A stretch of DNA of 64,000 nt, taken from AG25 sp035604455. Lineage in GTDB: Bacteria > Gemmatimonadota > Gemmatimonadetes > Gemmatimonadales > GWC2-71-9. Position numbers and translations under genes: made by a program. Below the pieces are notes generated by a model. The model saw only the letters and a list, made by a program, of their open reading frames with translations. It was not told where the DNA came from and did not search any database. The stretch lies in contig DATNIM010000135.1 of the NCBI GenBank assembly GCA_035604455.1, forward strand, positions 37,180-101,179, written 5' to 3'. Shown here piece by piece: positions 1 through 8,147 of this stretch (its first letter is position 1; each line of letters begins with the position of its first letter).

Positions 1-276
1 GCCAGCGGGCGCGAGGCGCTGACGCGCCTCCAGGAAACGACGTTCGACGCGGTGATCGTCGATTTGCGGATGCCCGATCTCTCGGGCGAGGACCTCTACG
101 CGGCGCTCCGCGCGCAGGATGCGATCCACGCGGCGCGGGTCATCTTCACCACGGGCCAGCTGATCGACGAAAAGGTGCGTGCGTTCCTCGCGGCGACTGC
201 TCGGCCGCTGGTCCCGAAGCCATTCGAGTTCAGCACACTCGACCACATCCTCGCCAGCGTCCTCCAGGGCCGCTGA
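1..276 (+). CDS. Receiver-domain protein, C-terminal part (partial at window edge)
   Basis: The gene is open from base 1, so its start lies outside the window. The visible 91 residues are the second half of a CheY-like receiver domain: the phospho-acceptor aspartate sits in IVDLRMPD, the conserved Thr in FTTG and the conserved Lys in PKPFE. The domain ends at the stop with no output domain after it, so this is either a single-domain response regulator or, more likely, the C-terminal receiver of a hybrid histidine kinase. It would take a phosphoryl group from a kinase in the cytoplasm. The next gene is convergent and unrelated. Confidence 0.85.
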   Translation, partial: ASGREALTRLQETTFDAVIVDLRMPDLSGEDLYAALRAQDAIHAARVIFTTGQLIDEKVRAFLAATARPLVPKPFEFSTLDHILASVLQGR

Positions 277-298
277 CGTCCATTCCCGAAAAGAACAC

Positions 299-328
299 GA
301 CCGGGCTGTGCGGTGGTGCAGCCCGGTC
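299..328 (-). terminator. Strong hairpin, likely terminator of the leftward sigma/anti-sigma/PDZ operon
   Basis: A perfect 10-bp stem (GACCGGGCTG / CAGCCCGGTC) with a 10-base loop lies between two convergent genes. Read leftward, the stem is followed by a T-rich tail (TGTTCTTTTC), as in a rho-independent terminator. Read rightward there is no T tract, so it mainly serves the leftward operon. Confidence 0.65.
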
Positions 329-355
329 GGTTCAGCGCACTCGGATCCGAAGAGG

Positions 356-1252
356 TCAGCTCTCGGAGCGATCCTCCGCGGTATCCGAGGGCGCATCATG
401 GAAATGCATGAAGCGGCGCATACGATCGTCCGACGACGGCACGTGCCACGTGACGGTCGTCCGGTGCTGCTTACGCATGAGCTCCAGCGTGACGTTCTCG
501 CCCGGCTCGTAGGAGCTGAGGATCCGCATCGCGTGAGCGGAGGACGTTGGTCGCCGTCCGCCGATCGTCAGGATGACGTCCCCGCTCTTCAACGGCAGAC
601 TGGAGTCTGCTGGCGCCTTGATCACAAGGATGCCGTCCTTCGTCCCGAAGTACTCGCCGAGGTCGGGATTGAGGTTTACCAGCTCCATGTCACACCAAGC
701 GTCGCCAAAGCAGAACGAGATGTTGCCAGGTCCGAAGAAAGGCAGACCTCCCGGGACGGGCATGCCCCCCGGCGCCGGCGCGTCGGCCCGGGCCATCCCC
801 TGGCCCCCGTCGGTCGGCGGTGCGCCGCCCCAAGCGGGCGGCTGCGTCACGAGCGTCGTCTTACGGAGCTCGGTGCCGCGCCAGTACTCGACCGGCACCG
901 AATCGCCGGGATCAAGGGCGCGCGCGAGGTCAACGAGCCGCTGCCCGGGGCTAGCACCCCCGGCAACGCCTGCGCCACCCAGCGACACGCCGTTGAAGCG
1001 GGTGATGACATCGCCGGCCTTCAGTCCGGCGTCGCTGGCCGGCCCTCCAGGCGTCACCGCTTCGAGGCGCGCGCCCAGACTGTCGGTCGCCGGATCCGAC
1101 TGGGTGTTCACAAGCACCCCGACGCGCGCCTTCTGTTCGCCGAACGTGAACGACCACGCCCGCGGCAGCGGCTCCCCTTGGGCCGGTAGCCGCGTCGGCA
1201 GACCCACCGCCGCCACGCCCGCCGCCACTACCCACACTCGCCAAACCCTCAT
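356..1252 (-). CDS. Secreted protein with two PDZ domains
   Basis: The 298-residue protein begins with a signal peptide (about residues 1-24, ending LPTRLPA). Two PDZ-like domains follow: the first around residues 38-115, with the ligand-groove turn and AGLKAGDVI motif, and the second around 205-280, with LKSGDVILTIGG. The linker is rich in Gly, Pro and Ala. No protease triad is present, so it is not a DegP/HtrA enzyme; it probably binds exposed protein C-termini in the periplasm. It is the third gene of a leftward operon, 7 bases after an anti-sigma factor, which suggests a periplasmic part in the same envelope-stress circuit (inference from order only). Confidence 0.75.
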   Translation of the reverse strand: MRVWRVWVVAAGVAAVGLPTRLPAQGEPLPRAWSFTFGEQKARVGVLVNTQSDPATDSLGARLEAVTPGGPASDAGLKAGDVITRFNGVSLGGAGVAGGASPGQRLVDLARALDPGDSVPVEYWRGTELRKTTLVTQPPAWGGAPPTDGGQGMARADAPAPGGMPVPGGLPFFGPGNISFCFGDAWCDMELVNLNPDLGEYFGTKDGILVIKAPADSSLPLKSGDVILTIGGRRPTSSAHAMRILSSYEPGENVTLELMRKQHRTTVTWHVPSSDDRMRRFMHFHDAPSDTAEDRSES

Positions 1253-1259
1253 CGCACCC

Positions 1260-1835
1260 TCACAATCCCACGTAGGCCGCGCGCGTCACATGCACGTCAA
1301 CGAGCTGCTGCATCAAGTCCACCCGATTGCGCCAGAGCTGCACGAGCATGCGATCTGCCGAACCGCCGTTCACCTCTCCGAGCTCAGCATCGACCGCGGC
1401 GATCCGGTCCTCGAGCGCCGCCGCCAAGGCGGCCGCGCGTCCCGTCTCGACCCGCGAGCCGGGGTCATAGCGCTGCAACGCGGCTTCGAGCGACGCCGAC
1501 TGTTGTTTCGCTTGGGCGAGCTGCGTCGCGTATCCCCGCTGGGTCCGGAAGGGCTGCACCACGAGCAGCCCGGCCACGACGGCCGCTGCCGCCAGACCGC
1601 TCGCCACCCACCGACGCCGCCGCGCCACCCGCGCTGCTGCGACGCGGGCCCGGATCACCGGCCAGCGATCGCGCGCCGGCCTGAGCGACGGCAACGCCTT
1701 GAGCTGTGCCACGCGTTGATACACTGCTTCTAACTCGCCGCGACACAGGGGACAGGCCTCGAGGTGTTGCCGCGCCCAGACCGACCCTTCGTTGGCGCGA
1801 AGCGCAAGCAAATCATCCATCGTGCAATGCATCAT
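1260..1835 (-). CDS. Anti-sigma factor with N-terminal zinc finger
   Basis: This 191-residue protein starts with MMHCTMDD and carries a zinc-finger anti-sigma motif near residues 24-34 (H-L-E-A-C-P-L-C), then one membrane segment around residues 75-95 (ASGLAAAAVVAGLLVV). The remainder is a predicted coiled-coil region in the periplasm. Its start codon overlaps the stop of the ECF sigma gene as ATGA, indicating translational coupling. In this family the cytoplasmic zinc domain holds the cognate sigma factor until a signal releases it. The signal here is unknown; the downstream PDZ protein is a candidate sensor or regulator. Confidence 0.82.
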   Translation of the reverse strand: MMHCTMDDLLALRANEGSVWARQHLEACPLCRGELEAVYQRVAQLKALPSLRPARDRWPVIRARVAAARVARRRRWVASGLAAAAVVAGLLVVQPFRTQRGYATQLAQAKQQSASLEAALQRYDPGSRVETGRAAALAAALEDRIAAVDAELGEVNGGSADRMLVQLWRNRVDLMQQLVDVHVTRAAYVGL

Positions 1836-2371
1836 CGAGTGGCTCCCTCCTCATCCAACATGCGCCGCAGGCGCACGTGCGCCCGAGCGAGCTGCGATTT
1901 GGAGAAGCTGACGGTTTTGCCGGTCATTTCCGCAATCTCTTCATGAGTGTATCCCTCGACATCGTGCAGCCACACGACCGCGCGTGCCGTTTCGCTGAGT
2001 TGGTCGAACGCCCGTTCGAGGTCCACCTGAAGCGGAACCCCGGCCGGGGCGGTGCTGCCGGTGAGCGTCTCGTCGAAGTCCTCTTCCGCCCGGACACGCT
2101 CCCGGCGAATGCGCATCAGCGCCTTGGACGACGCAATCCGCCGCACCCACGCCCACAGCTGCCCGTCACCCCGATAGCTGCCGATGCTTCGGACGATCTC
2201 CAGAAACGTCTCCTGCACCACGTCCTCAGCTTCCTCGGGCCGGCGCAGAATGCGCCGCGCGAGGTTGTAGACCGGCGTCTCAAACGCGCGATACAACTGC
2301 TCCAAGGCTTCGATCTCACCAGCCTTGGCGCGCGCGATGAGGGTATCAGGGAACGCGATCGAGATAGCCAT
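1832..2371 (-). CDS. ECF-family RNA polymerase sigma factor
   Basis: The 179-residue product has sigma region 2 (EALEQLYRAFETPVYNLARR, then AEDVVQETFLEI) and region 4 (LSETARAVVWLHDVEGYTHEEIAEM) with the usual helix-turn-helix. The ATG at 2371 was chosen because the typical ECF N-terminus begins there; the frame stays open further upstream into the divergent gene. AGGAG lies directly against this ATG, too close for a normal ribosome site, while TAGCTT sits 7 bases upstream, so the message may be leaderless. The anti-sigma partner is immediately downstream. Its regulon cannot be read from the window. Confidence 0.9.
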   Translation of the reverse strand: MAISIAFPDTLIARAKAGEIEALEQLYRAFETPVYNLARRILRRPEEAEDVVQETFLEIVRSIGSYRGDGQLWAWVRRIASSKALMRIRRERVRAEEDFDETLTGSTAPAGVPLQVDLERAFDQLSETARAVVWLHDVEGYTHEEIAEMTGKTVSFSKSQLARAHVRLRRMLDEEGATR

Positions 2372-2444
2372 CTCCTGCAAGCTATGATGCCGAATCCCTC
2401 TGGAGCGTTGCAGGCCAGGTCGCGCGGCGTAAGTGATTGGCGCC

Positions 2445-2473
2445 TTGGAAGTTGGCTGACGCCGGGGTATCTT
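2445..2473 (+). promoter_or_regulatory. Candidate sigma-70 promoter of the ferritin-VIT1 gene
   Basis: TTGGAA, a 17-base spacer and TATCTT end 7 bases before the ATG at 2481. Transcription would start at or next to the first codon, and no Shine-Dalgarno sequence is present, so a leaderless message is likely. Confidence 0.45.
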
Positions 2474-2480
2474 TTCCGCT

Positions 2481-3608
2481 ATGCCCGCCCAGTCCCCCCC
2501 GGATCGCGCCACCCTGGACGCCTGGTTGCACCACTGGCAGGACGAATCGGACGCCGCCTACCTGTACGACGTCCTCGCCACGAAGGAGCCCGACCGAGCA
2601 AAGCAGGACATCTACCAGCGCCTCGCCGCCGTGGAGCGCCGCCACACGGACCTGTGGTCGAAGCTCCTCGGGGAGCACGGGCATACGGTCCCAGCCGTGC
2701 CGGTGCCGTCGGCGGGCGCACGGTTCATGGCGTGGCTCGGGCGGCGGTTTGGGCCCCGCTACTTGCTTCCGCTCTTGCTGCGCGAAGAAGGCCGCGAAGT
2801 CAAAGGATACATGGACCTGTACACGGAATCCCGGGGCGACGATGCGCGGCAGGTGTCCCTCACCCTGGCGAAAGAGTCCGCCGAGCACGCCGAGACGCTC
2901 GGGCATCTGGCTGGGCGGAGTGCCGAGCCTTGGCACCACACCGGCTCGGGCGGCTTCGTGCGCAACGTCGTCTACGGATTCAACGACGGGTTGACGGCGA
3001 ACCTCGGCCTGGTCGCGGGTGTGATCGGCGCCGCGGTGACCCCCCATGTCGTACTCGTGTCGGGACTCGCCGGGATGATCGCGGACGCCTTGTCCATGGG
3101 CGCCTCCGGGTACCTGGCGGCGAAGAGCGAACAGGAGGTCTACGCCCACGAGATCGCCATGGAGCAGGAAGAGATCCGGTTGATGCCCGACGTCGAGCGC
3201 GAGGAGCTCGCGCTCCTCTATCGAGCCAAGGGCATCGATGCGGAACTCGCCCAACGCATGGCGGCCGATGTCATGCGGGACCCGGCCCGGGCATTGGACG
3301 AGCAGGTTCGCGAGGAATTGAAGATCGGCGAGGCCCACGCGACGCCCTTCAGGGAAGGCTGGGTCACGGGCACCGCCACCGCCATCGGCGCCTTCATTCC
3401 CGTCGCGCCGTTCATGGTGCTCTCGGGTCCGGCCGCCGCGTGGATCGCCTTTGTGATCGCGATGCTCTCGCACTTCCTCGTCGGCGCGGCCAGGAGCCTT
3501 TTCACCGGGCGCGGCACTCTCCGCAGCGGCAGCGACATGTTCCTGGTCGGCCTCGGCGTCGCGGCCGTGGGCTACGTGGTCGGAGGCCTCCTAGGACGAG
3601 TGTTGTAA
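2481..3608 (+). CDS. Ferritin-like domain fused to a VIT1/CCC1-type metal transporter
   Basis: The first ~135 residues resemble the ferritin/rubrerythrin four-helix fold with metal-ligand-type residues (DESDAAYLY, AVERRHTDLW, EEGREVKGYMDLY, KESAEHAETLG). From about residue 155 a VIT1/CCC1 membrane domain follows, beginning FVRNVVYGFNDGLTANLGLVAG, with the cytosolic helical insert SEQEVYAHEIAMEQEEI and about five membrane segments. The architecture matches MbfA-type iron/manganese exporters, in which the ferritin-like domain senses or delivers Fe(II) to the transporter. Likely role: removal of excess iron or manganese across the inner membrane. Length (375 residues) fits the fused family. It is divergent from the ECF operon. 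Confidence 0.88.
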   Translation: MPAQSPPDRATLDAWLHHWQDESDAAYLYDVLATKEPDRAKQDIYQRLAAVERRHTDLWSKLLGEHGHTVPAVPVPSAGARFMAWLGRRFGPRYLLPLLLREEGREVKGYMDLYTESRGDDARQVSLTLAKESAEHAETLGHLAGRSAEPWHHTGSGGFVRNVVYGFNDGLTANLGLVAGVIGAAVTPHVVLVSGLAGMIADALSMGASGYLAAKSEQEVYAHEIAMEQEEIRLMPDVEREELALLYRAKGIDAELAQRMAADVMRDPARALDEQVREELKIGEAHATPFREGWVTGTATAIGAFIPVAPFMVLSGPAAAWIAFVIAMLSHFLVGAARSLFTGRGTLRSGSDMFLVGLGVAAVGYVVGGLLGRVL

Positions 3609-3634
3609 CGGGCGTTTGCGAGGGTGCCGCGCGG

Positions 3635-3650
3635 CCGGGCGCGGGCCCGG
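3635..3650. terminator. Hairpin between convergent genes
   Basis: CCGGGC / GCCCGG with a GCGG loop lies between the convergent transporter and leuS genes. There is no T tract on either strand, so its role as a terminator is uncertain. Confidence 0.3.
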
Positions 3651-3654
3651 GACC

Positions 3655-6069
3655 CTACACAACGAGATTCAGCACCCGGTCGGGGACGTAGATCGTTTTT
3701 CGGATCGCGTGTCCGTCCACGAACTTCCGCACCGTGGGATCGGCGAGCGCGAGTTCGCGCACCTCCGCCTCGCCCAGGCCCCGGGGAATCGCGAGGCGGC
3801 CCCGCAAGCGGCCGTTCACCTGTACGGCGATCTCGACTTCGTCACCCGCGGCGAGCCGTTCGTCGTGCACGGGCCAGCGTGCCGTGAAAATCGACGCGCC
3901 GTGACCGAGTCGCGTCCACAGCGCTTCGGCGAGGTGCGGCGCGTACGGAGCGAGCATGACGAGGAGCGGTTCCACCGCGGGCCGATTTCCTCGACTCTCC
4001 TCACGGACCAGGTTCACGTACTCCATCATCGCGGCGATCGCGGTGTTGTAGTCGAGCTGCTCGGTGTCCGCGGTGACCTTCCGGATCGTCTGGTGGAGCT
4101 TCCGTTCGATCGCCGCGGACAAGGGTTGGGCCGGGGCTCCCGCCGCTTCGTGCGCGAGCAGCCACACCTTCTCCAGAAACCGGCGGATTCCTGTGATCCC
4201 CTCGTCCCGAAAGTCACCGCCTTCCTGAAACGACCCGAGGAACATCAGGTACATCCGGAAGGTGTCTGCCCCCCACTTTTGGATGTAGGTGTCGGGGATC
4301 ACGACGTTGCCGCGCGATTTGGACATCTTCGCCCCGTCCTTGACGATCAGGCCATGGGCGCGGAGACGAGGAAACGGCTCCTCAAAATCCACGTGACCGA
4401 GCTCGCACAGCACCATCGTGATGAACCGCGCGTAAAGCAGATGGAGTACGGCGTGCTCGTTGCCGCCGATGTAGCTCGTGACGGGGAGCCAGCGCTTCGT
4501 GCGGGCGACATCCCACGCTCGATCGTCGGAGTCCGTGGAGGGATAGCGCAAGAAGTACCAGGACGAGTCGAGGAAGGTGTCCGAGACGTCCGTTTCGCGC
4601 CGCCCCGGGGCGCCGCAGCGAGGACAGGGGACGAAATACCATTCCCGATGCCGCGCGAGCGGGCTCACTCCGGTGTCGTCGGGCCGGAAATCCTCGATCA
4701 GCGGCAACTCAACCGGCAGATCCTGCTCAGGCACGCCGACGGGTCCGCAGTCGGGACAATAGATGATGGGAATCGGCGGACCCCAGTAGCGCTGCCGCGA
4801 AATGCACCAGTCGTGGAGGCGATACTGCACTCGCGGCGTGGCGAGGCGCCGTTCGCCCAGCCATGCGACGATGCGGCGCCCCCCGTCGAGGCATGACAGA
4901 CCGTCAAACGCACCGGAATTGACGAGCGTGCCGTCGACCGCCTCGAATGGCAGGGGCTCCTCGGCCCGCCCCACCACCCGCACGATCGGCAGCGCGAACT
5001 GCGTGGCGAAATCGAAGTCCCGGGCGTCGTGCGCCGGGACGCCCATGATAGCCCCGGTGCCGTACTCCATCAGCACGTAGTCGGCCGCCCAGATCGGAAT
5101 CGCGGCACCCGTGGCGGGGTTGCGGGCGTACGTTCCGAGGAAGACCCCGGATTTCCGCTTTTCGCTCGCCGCCACCTTTCGCGTCACGACGTCCTTCGCC
5201 GCCACCTCGCGCTGGTACGCCCGGATGGCGTCGAGACGGTCCGGAGTCGTGAGGGCGTCGACGAGCGGGTGCTCGGGGGCGAGCACGAGGTAGGTCGCGC
5301 CGAAGACGGTGTCGGGCCGAGTCGTGAACACGGTAATCGGGCGGCCGACTGGCGTCTCGAAGATCAGTTCCGCCCCCTCGCTTTTCCCGATCCAGTTGCG
5401 CTGCATCGCGACCGTGCTTGCCGACCAGTCGAGCCCCTCGAGGTTCGCGAGCAGGCGCTCGGCGTAGTGCGTGATGGAGAAGAACCATTGCTCGAGAAAC
5501 CGCTGCTCGACTTTGACGTCGGGGTGGCGCTCGCAATAGCCGTCGATCACTTGCTCGTTAGCCAGCACCGTCTTGCACGCCGGACACCAGTTGACGGCCG
5601 CCTGCTTGCGGACCGCGCGCCCGGCCTTGAACAGCTGCAGAAAGATCCACTGGGTCCAGCGGTAGTAGCGCGGATCCGTGGTCGACAGCTCGTGGCGCCA
5701 GTCGAACATTCCGCCGAAGCGACGCAGCTGCCGGCGGAACGTGGCGATATTCCGCGGAATGAGACGCGCCGGATGCTCGCCGACGTTGAGCGCGTAGTTC
5801 TCCGAGTGTATGCCGAAGGCGTCGAAGCCGATCGGCTCGAAGACGTCATAGCCCTGCAGCCGCTTGAAGCGGCCGAAGATGTCGGCGCCCGTGAACGCGA
5901 ACATGTTCCCGACGTGCAGGCCCTCGGCCGACGGGTAGGGGAACATCATGAGGTTGTAGAACGGTCGCGCCGCGCGGTCGAGGTCGGGCTCGTTCGTGCG
6001 CTCCCGCGCCCAGCGCTCCTGGGCCACTGCCTCGACCGTCGCGGGGTCGTACACGGGCGGGGTGGTCAT
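3655..6069 (-). CDS. leuS: Leucyl-tRNA synthetase
   Basis: This 804-residue class I synthetase charges tRNA-Leu with leucine. The signature HIGH motif appears as HVGN at residues 52-55 (usual bacterial form HMGH or HVGH), and KMSKS is intact at 581-585. The editing (CP1) domain lies between them and includes the threonine-rich VFTTRPDT motif and the GTGAIMGVPAHD segment. Zinc-type cysteine pairs are present (CPACK, CPDCG, CPRCG), and the C-terminal anticodon-binding region includes the VQVNGRLRG motif typical of LeuRS. Length is slightly below the usual 820-860. It is monocistronic, divergent from the chemoreceptor gene. Confidence 0.97.
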   Translation of the reverse strand: MTTPPVYDPATVEAVAQERWARERTNEPDLDRAARPFYNLMMFPYPSAEGLHVGNMFAFTGADIFGRFKRLQGYDVFEPIGFDAFGIHSENYALNVGEHPARLIPRNIATFRRQLRRFGGMFDWRHELSTTDPRYYRWTQWIFLQLFKAGRAVRKQAAVNWCPACKTVLANEQVIDGYCERHPDVKVEQRFLEQWFFSITHYAERLLANLEGLDWSASTVAMQRNWIGKSEGAELIFETPVGRPITVFTTRPDTVFGATYLVLAPEHPLVDALTTPDRLDAIRAYQREVAAKDVVTRKVAASEKRKSGVFLGTYARNPATGAAIPIWAADYVLMEYGTGAIMGVPAHDARDFDFATQFALPIVRVVGRAEEPLPFEAVDGTLVNSGAFDGLSCLDGGRRIVAWLGERRLATPRVQYRLHDWCISRQRYWGPPIPIIYCPDCGPVGVPEQDLPVELPLIEDFRPDDTGVSPLARHREWYFVPCPRCGAPGRRETDVSDTFLDSSWYFLRYPSTDSDDRAWDVARTKRWLPVTSYIGGNEHAVLHLLYARFITMVLCELGHVDFEEPFPRLRAHGLIVKDGAKMSKSRGNVVIPDTYIQKWGADTFRMYLMFLGSFQEGGDFRDEGITGIRRFLEKVWLLAHEAAGAPAQPLSAAIERKLHQTIRKVTADTEQLDYNTAIAAMMEYVNLVREESRGNRPAVEPLLVMLAPYAPHLAEALWTRLGHGASIFTARWPVHDERLAAGDEVEIAVQVNGRLRGRLAIPRGLGEAEVRELALADPTVRKFVDGHAIRKTIYVPDRVLNLVV

Positions 6070-6091
6070 GCGTGCTGGAAACTAAGCGGCC

Positions 6092-6120
6092 TTGCCCGCG
6101 TGTGAAACGGGCCCTAAGCT
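6092..6120 (+). promoter_or_regulatory. Candidate promoter of the chemoreceptor gene
   Basis: TTGCCC, a 17-base spacer and TAAGCT end 14 bases before the ATG at 6135, giving a predicted leader of only about 8 bases with no Shine-Dalgarno sequence. It does not resemble a sigma-28 flagellar promoter. Confidence 0.35.
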
Positions 6121-6134
6121 TAGCCACCCGCCCG

Positions 6135-8147
6135 ATGAGCACGCGTTTTCAGCAACAGCTACGTTCGAGCTTCCTATTCACGGGGGTCGCAGGGGCCGCC
6201 GCCCTGGCCGTCGCCGTCGCGCTGGCCGGCGGGCAAAACGCGCGCCAGACCCTCGAGCGCCTCGCCAACGAGCGCGACCGTGCCGTGGCGACGAACGTCG
6301 CCGCCCTCGTCACGAACTATTGGCGGGAACGGCGCCACGAGACGGACGAGCTCGCGCGACGTCTGTCGACCCGCGCCGGGATCGTGCCCGACGCCGCGCT
6401 CGGCGCCTTCCTGCGCGACTACGTCCAGCACTCGGACCTCGCCGACTTGCTCGTGGTCGACGGTCGCGGCGACCCCGCCGCGGGATCGGCGCCGCTCGAG
6501 CGTCGAGCCTATCGGGCCGACGCCTGGTGGCAGGTGGTCTTGCGAGACGGAAGCGTCGAGGGAACGGGCGACTCGTCGAGCCGCGCGCTCTACTACGCCG
6601 TCGCGCTCCGCCAGCCGGGGCTGGCGCGACCCGTGGGGGTGTTGCGCGCCACCCTGCCCCTTTCCGCCTTGGTGCGACTGCTTGCGTCGTCGGCCGCTGA
6701 CGATGCCGTGTATCTGTGCGTGATCGATCGCGCGGGACGGCTCCTCGCTACCCCTGATACCTCGGCGCTGCTCCACAGCATCCCCGACGCGGAGGCGATC
6801 CCCCGCGACACGAGGGCCGTCAACGTCCTCTGGCGCCGGGGCGGGGCTACGGAGCTCGTCGTGTCGGCGCCGGCTAACGAGGGGCGCTGGTGGGTGCTTT
6901 ACCGCCAGCCAACCGCGCTTGCTTACGCCGCAGTACGAACGACGCTGCGGACGATCGCCCTCGGTGCGATTGCCGTCCTCGTGCTCGTCCTCCTGCTCGT
7001 GTGGCGCCTCGCCGCCTGGCTCACCGACCGGGTGACCGAGCCGGTCCGCGCGGCCGGGGCGGTCGCGACCCGCATCGCGGGCGGGGATCTGTCCGCCACC
7101 GTGCTCGCGCAGGGGGCCGGCACAGGCGAGGTCGGAGAGCTTCTTTCTGCCGTCCATACGATGGTCGTGGCGCTGCGGCGGCTCGTCGGCGCGATCCGGA
7201 GCGCCGCCGACGAAGCAGCAGCCATGGCGGCGGAGATCTCAGCGTCGACCGAGCAGATGAGCGCCTCGACCGAGGAGATGTCGGCCACCTGCCAAGACCT
7301 GTCGCGCCGCGCGGCGGAGCAGGCGCAGCTCATTCGCGGCGCGGCCGGCGACACGACCAAGATTCTCGAGATCATCACGATCGTCGCCGCGGGGTCGGAG
7401 GATTCCGTCCGACGAAACGCGACCGTGGCTACGCTCGCCCGTCAGAACCGCGAGGTCCTCGATCAGAGCACGGCGCAGCTCGCCCACCTGGCCGAAGAGG
7501 TCGCCCGCGGGGCGGCCGAGGCGGACGCCCTCGCGGCGGCCTCGGCCGAGATCCAGAAATTCGTCACTCAGGCAAAGGCCGTGGCAACGCAGACCAACAT
7601 GCTCGCCCTCAACGCGGCGATCGAGGCGGCGCGAGCCGGACCTCAGGGCCGCGGATTCGCCGTGGTCGCCGATGAAGTGCGCAAGCTCGCCGCGGTGGCC
7701 GCCGCGGCCGCGGGCGACACGGCAGAGATGGTGCGCACCGTGCTGACCCGAGTCCAGGCGACACGTGAACGGCTGCTTGCGCTGGCGAAGGTGGGGGCGG
7801 CCGCGCGCGAGGCCGCCCAGACGGCGGCCCAGGGGCTCGCCACGGTGGCCACGGAGGCGGCGGCAAACGACGCCTGGAGTCGCGAGATCGCGGCGTCGAC
7901 GGCCGAAGTCCGGTCGCTCGTAGACGAGATCACCGGCCGCCTTGGCAGCGTGGCACTTGGAACTGAAGGGCTGCTCGCGGCGGCCCAAGAGATCGCCGCC
8001 TCAAGCGAGGAGCAGAGCGCGTCGACTGAGGAAATCGCCGCGTCCGCAAACCAGCTGGCCGAAGCGGCGGACCGTCTGAGCGGTGCCGTCAAGTCCTTCC
8101 GGTTGCTCGGCGACGAGGCCGCGCCCGTCCAGACGGCTGCGGACTAG
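6135..8147 (+). CDS. Methyl-accepting chemotaxis protein
   Basis: The 670-residue receptor has an N-terminal membrane anchor (about residues 15-35), a periplasmic sensor of about 235 residues, a second membrane segment (IALGAIAVLVLVLLLVWRLA), a HAMP domain and a long helical signalling domain. The kinase-control tip is clear: QTNMLALNAAIEAARAG followed by GRGFAVVADEVRKLA. Gln/Glu-rich heptads on either side (STEQMSASTEEMSA and SSEEQSASTEEIAASA) are probable methylation helices. There is no C-terminal CheR-binding pentapeptide. No che genes lie nearby, so it is an orphan receptor. ATG at 6135 was chosen over upstream in-frame codons because it directly precedes the membrane anchor. Its TAG overlaps the stop of serA on the other strand. 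Confidence 0.92.
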   Translation: MSTRFQQQLRSSFLFTGVAGAAALAVAVALAGGQNARQTLERLANERDRAVATNVAALVTNYWRERRHETDELARRLSTRAGIVPDAALGAFLRDYVQHSDLADLLVVDGRGDPAAGSAPLERRAYRADAWWQVVLRDGSVEGTGDSSSRALYYAVALRQPGLARPVGVLRATLPLSALVRLLASSAADDAVYLCVIDRAGRLLATPDTSALLHSIPDAEAIPRDTRAVNVLWRRGGATELVVSAPANEGRWWVLYRQPTALAYAAVRTTLRTIALGAIAVLVLVLLLVWRLAAWLTDRVTEPVRAAGAVATRIAGGDLSATVLAQGAGTGEVGELLSAVHTMVVALRRLVGAIRSAADEAAAMAAEISASTEQMSASTEEMSATCQDLSRRAAEQAQLIRGAAGDTTKILEIITIVAAGSEDSVRRNATVATLARQNREVLDQSTAQLAHLAEEVARGAAEADALAAASAEIQKFVTQAKAVATQTNMLALNAAIEAARAGPQGRGFAVVADEVRKLAAVAAAAAGDTAEMVRTVLTRVQATRERLLALAKVGAAAREAAQTAAQGLATVATEAAANDAWSREIAASTAEVRSLVDEITGRLGSVALGTEGLLAAAQEIAASSEEQSASTEEIAASANQLAEAADRLSGAVKSFRLLGDEAAPVQTAAD

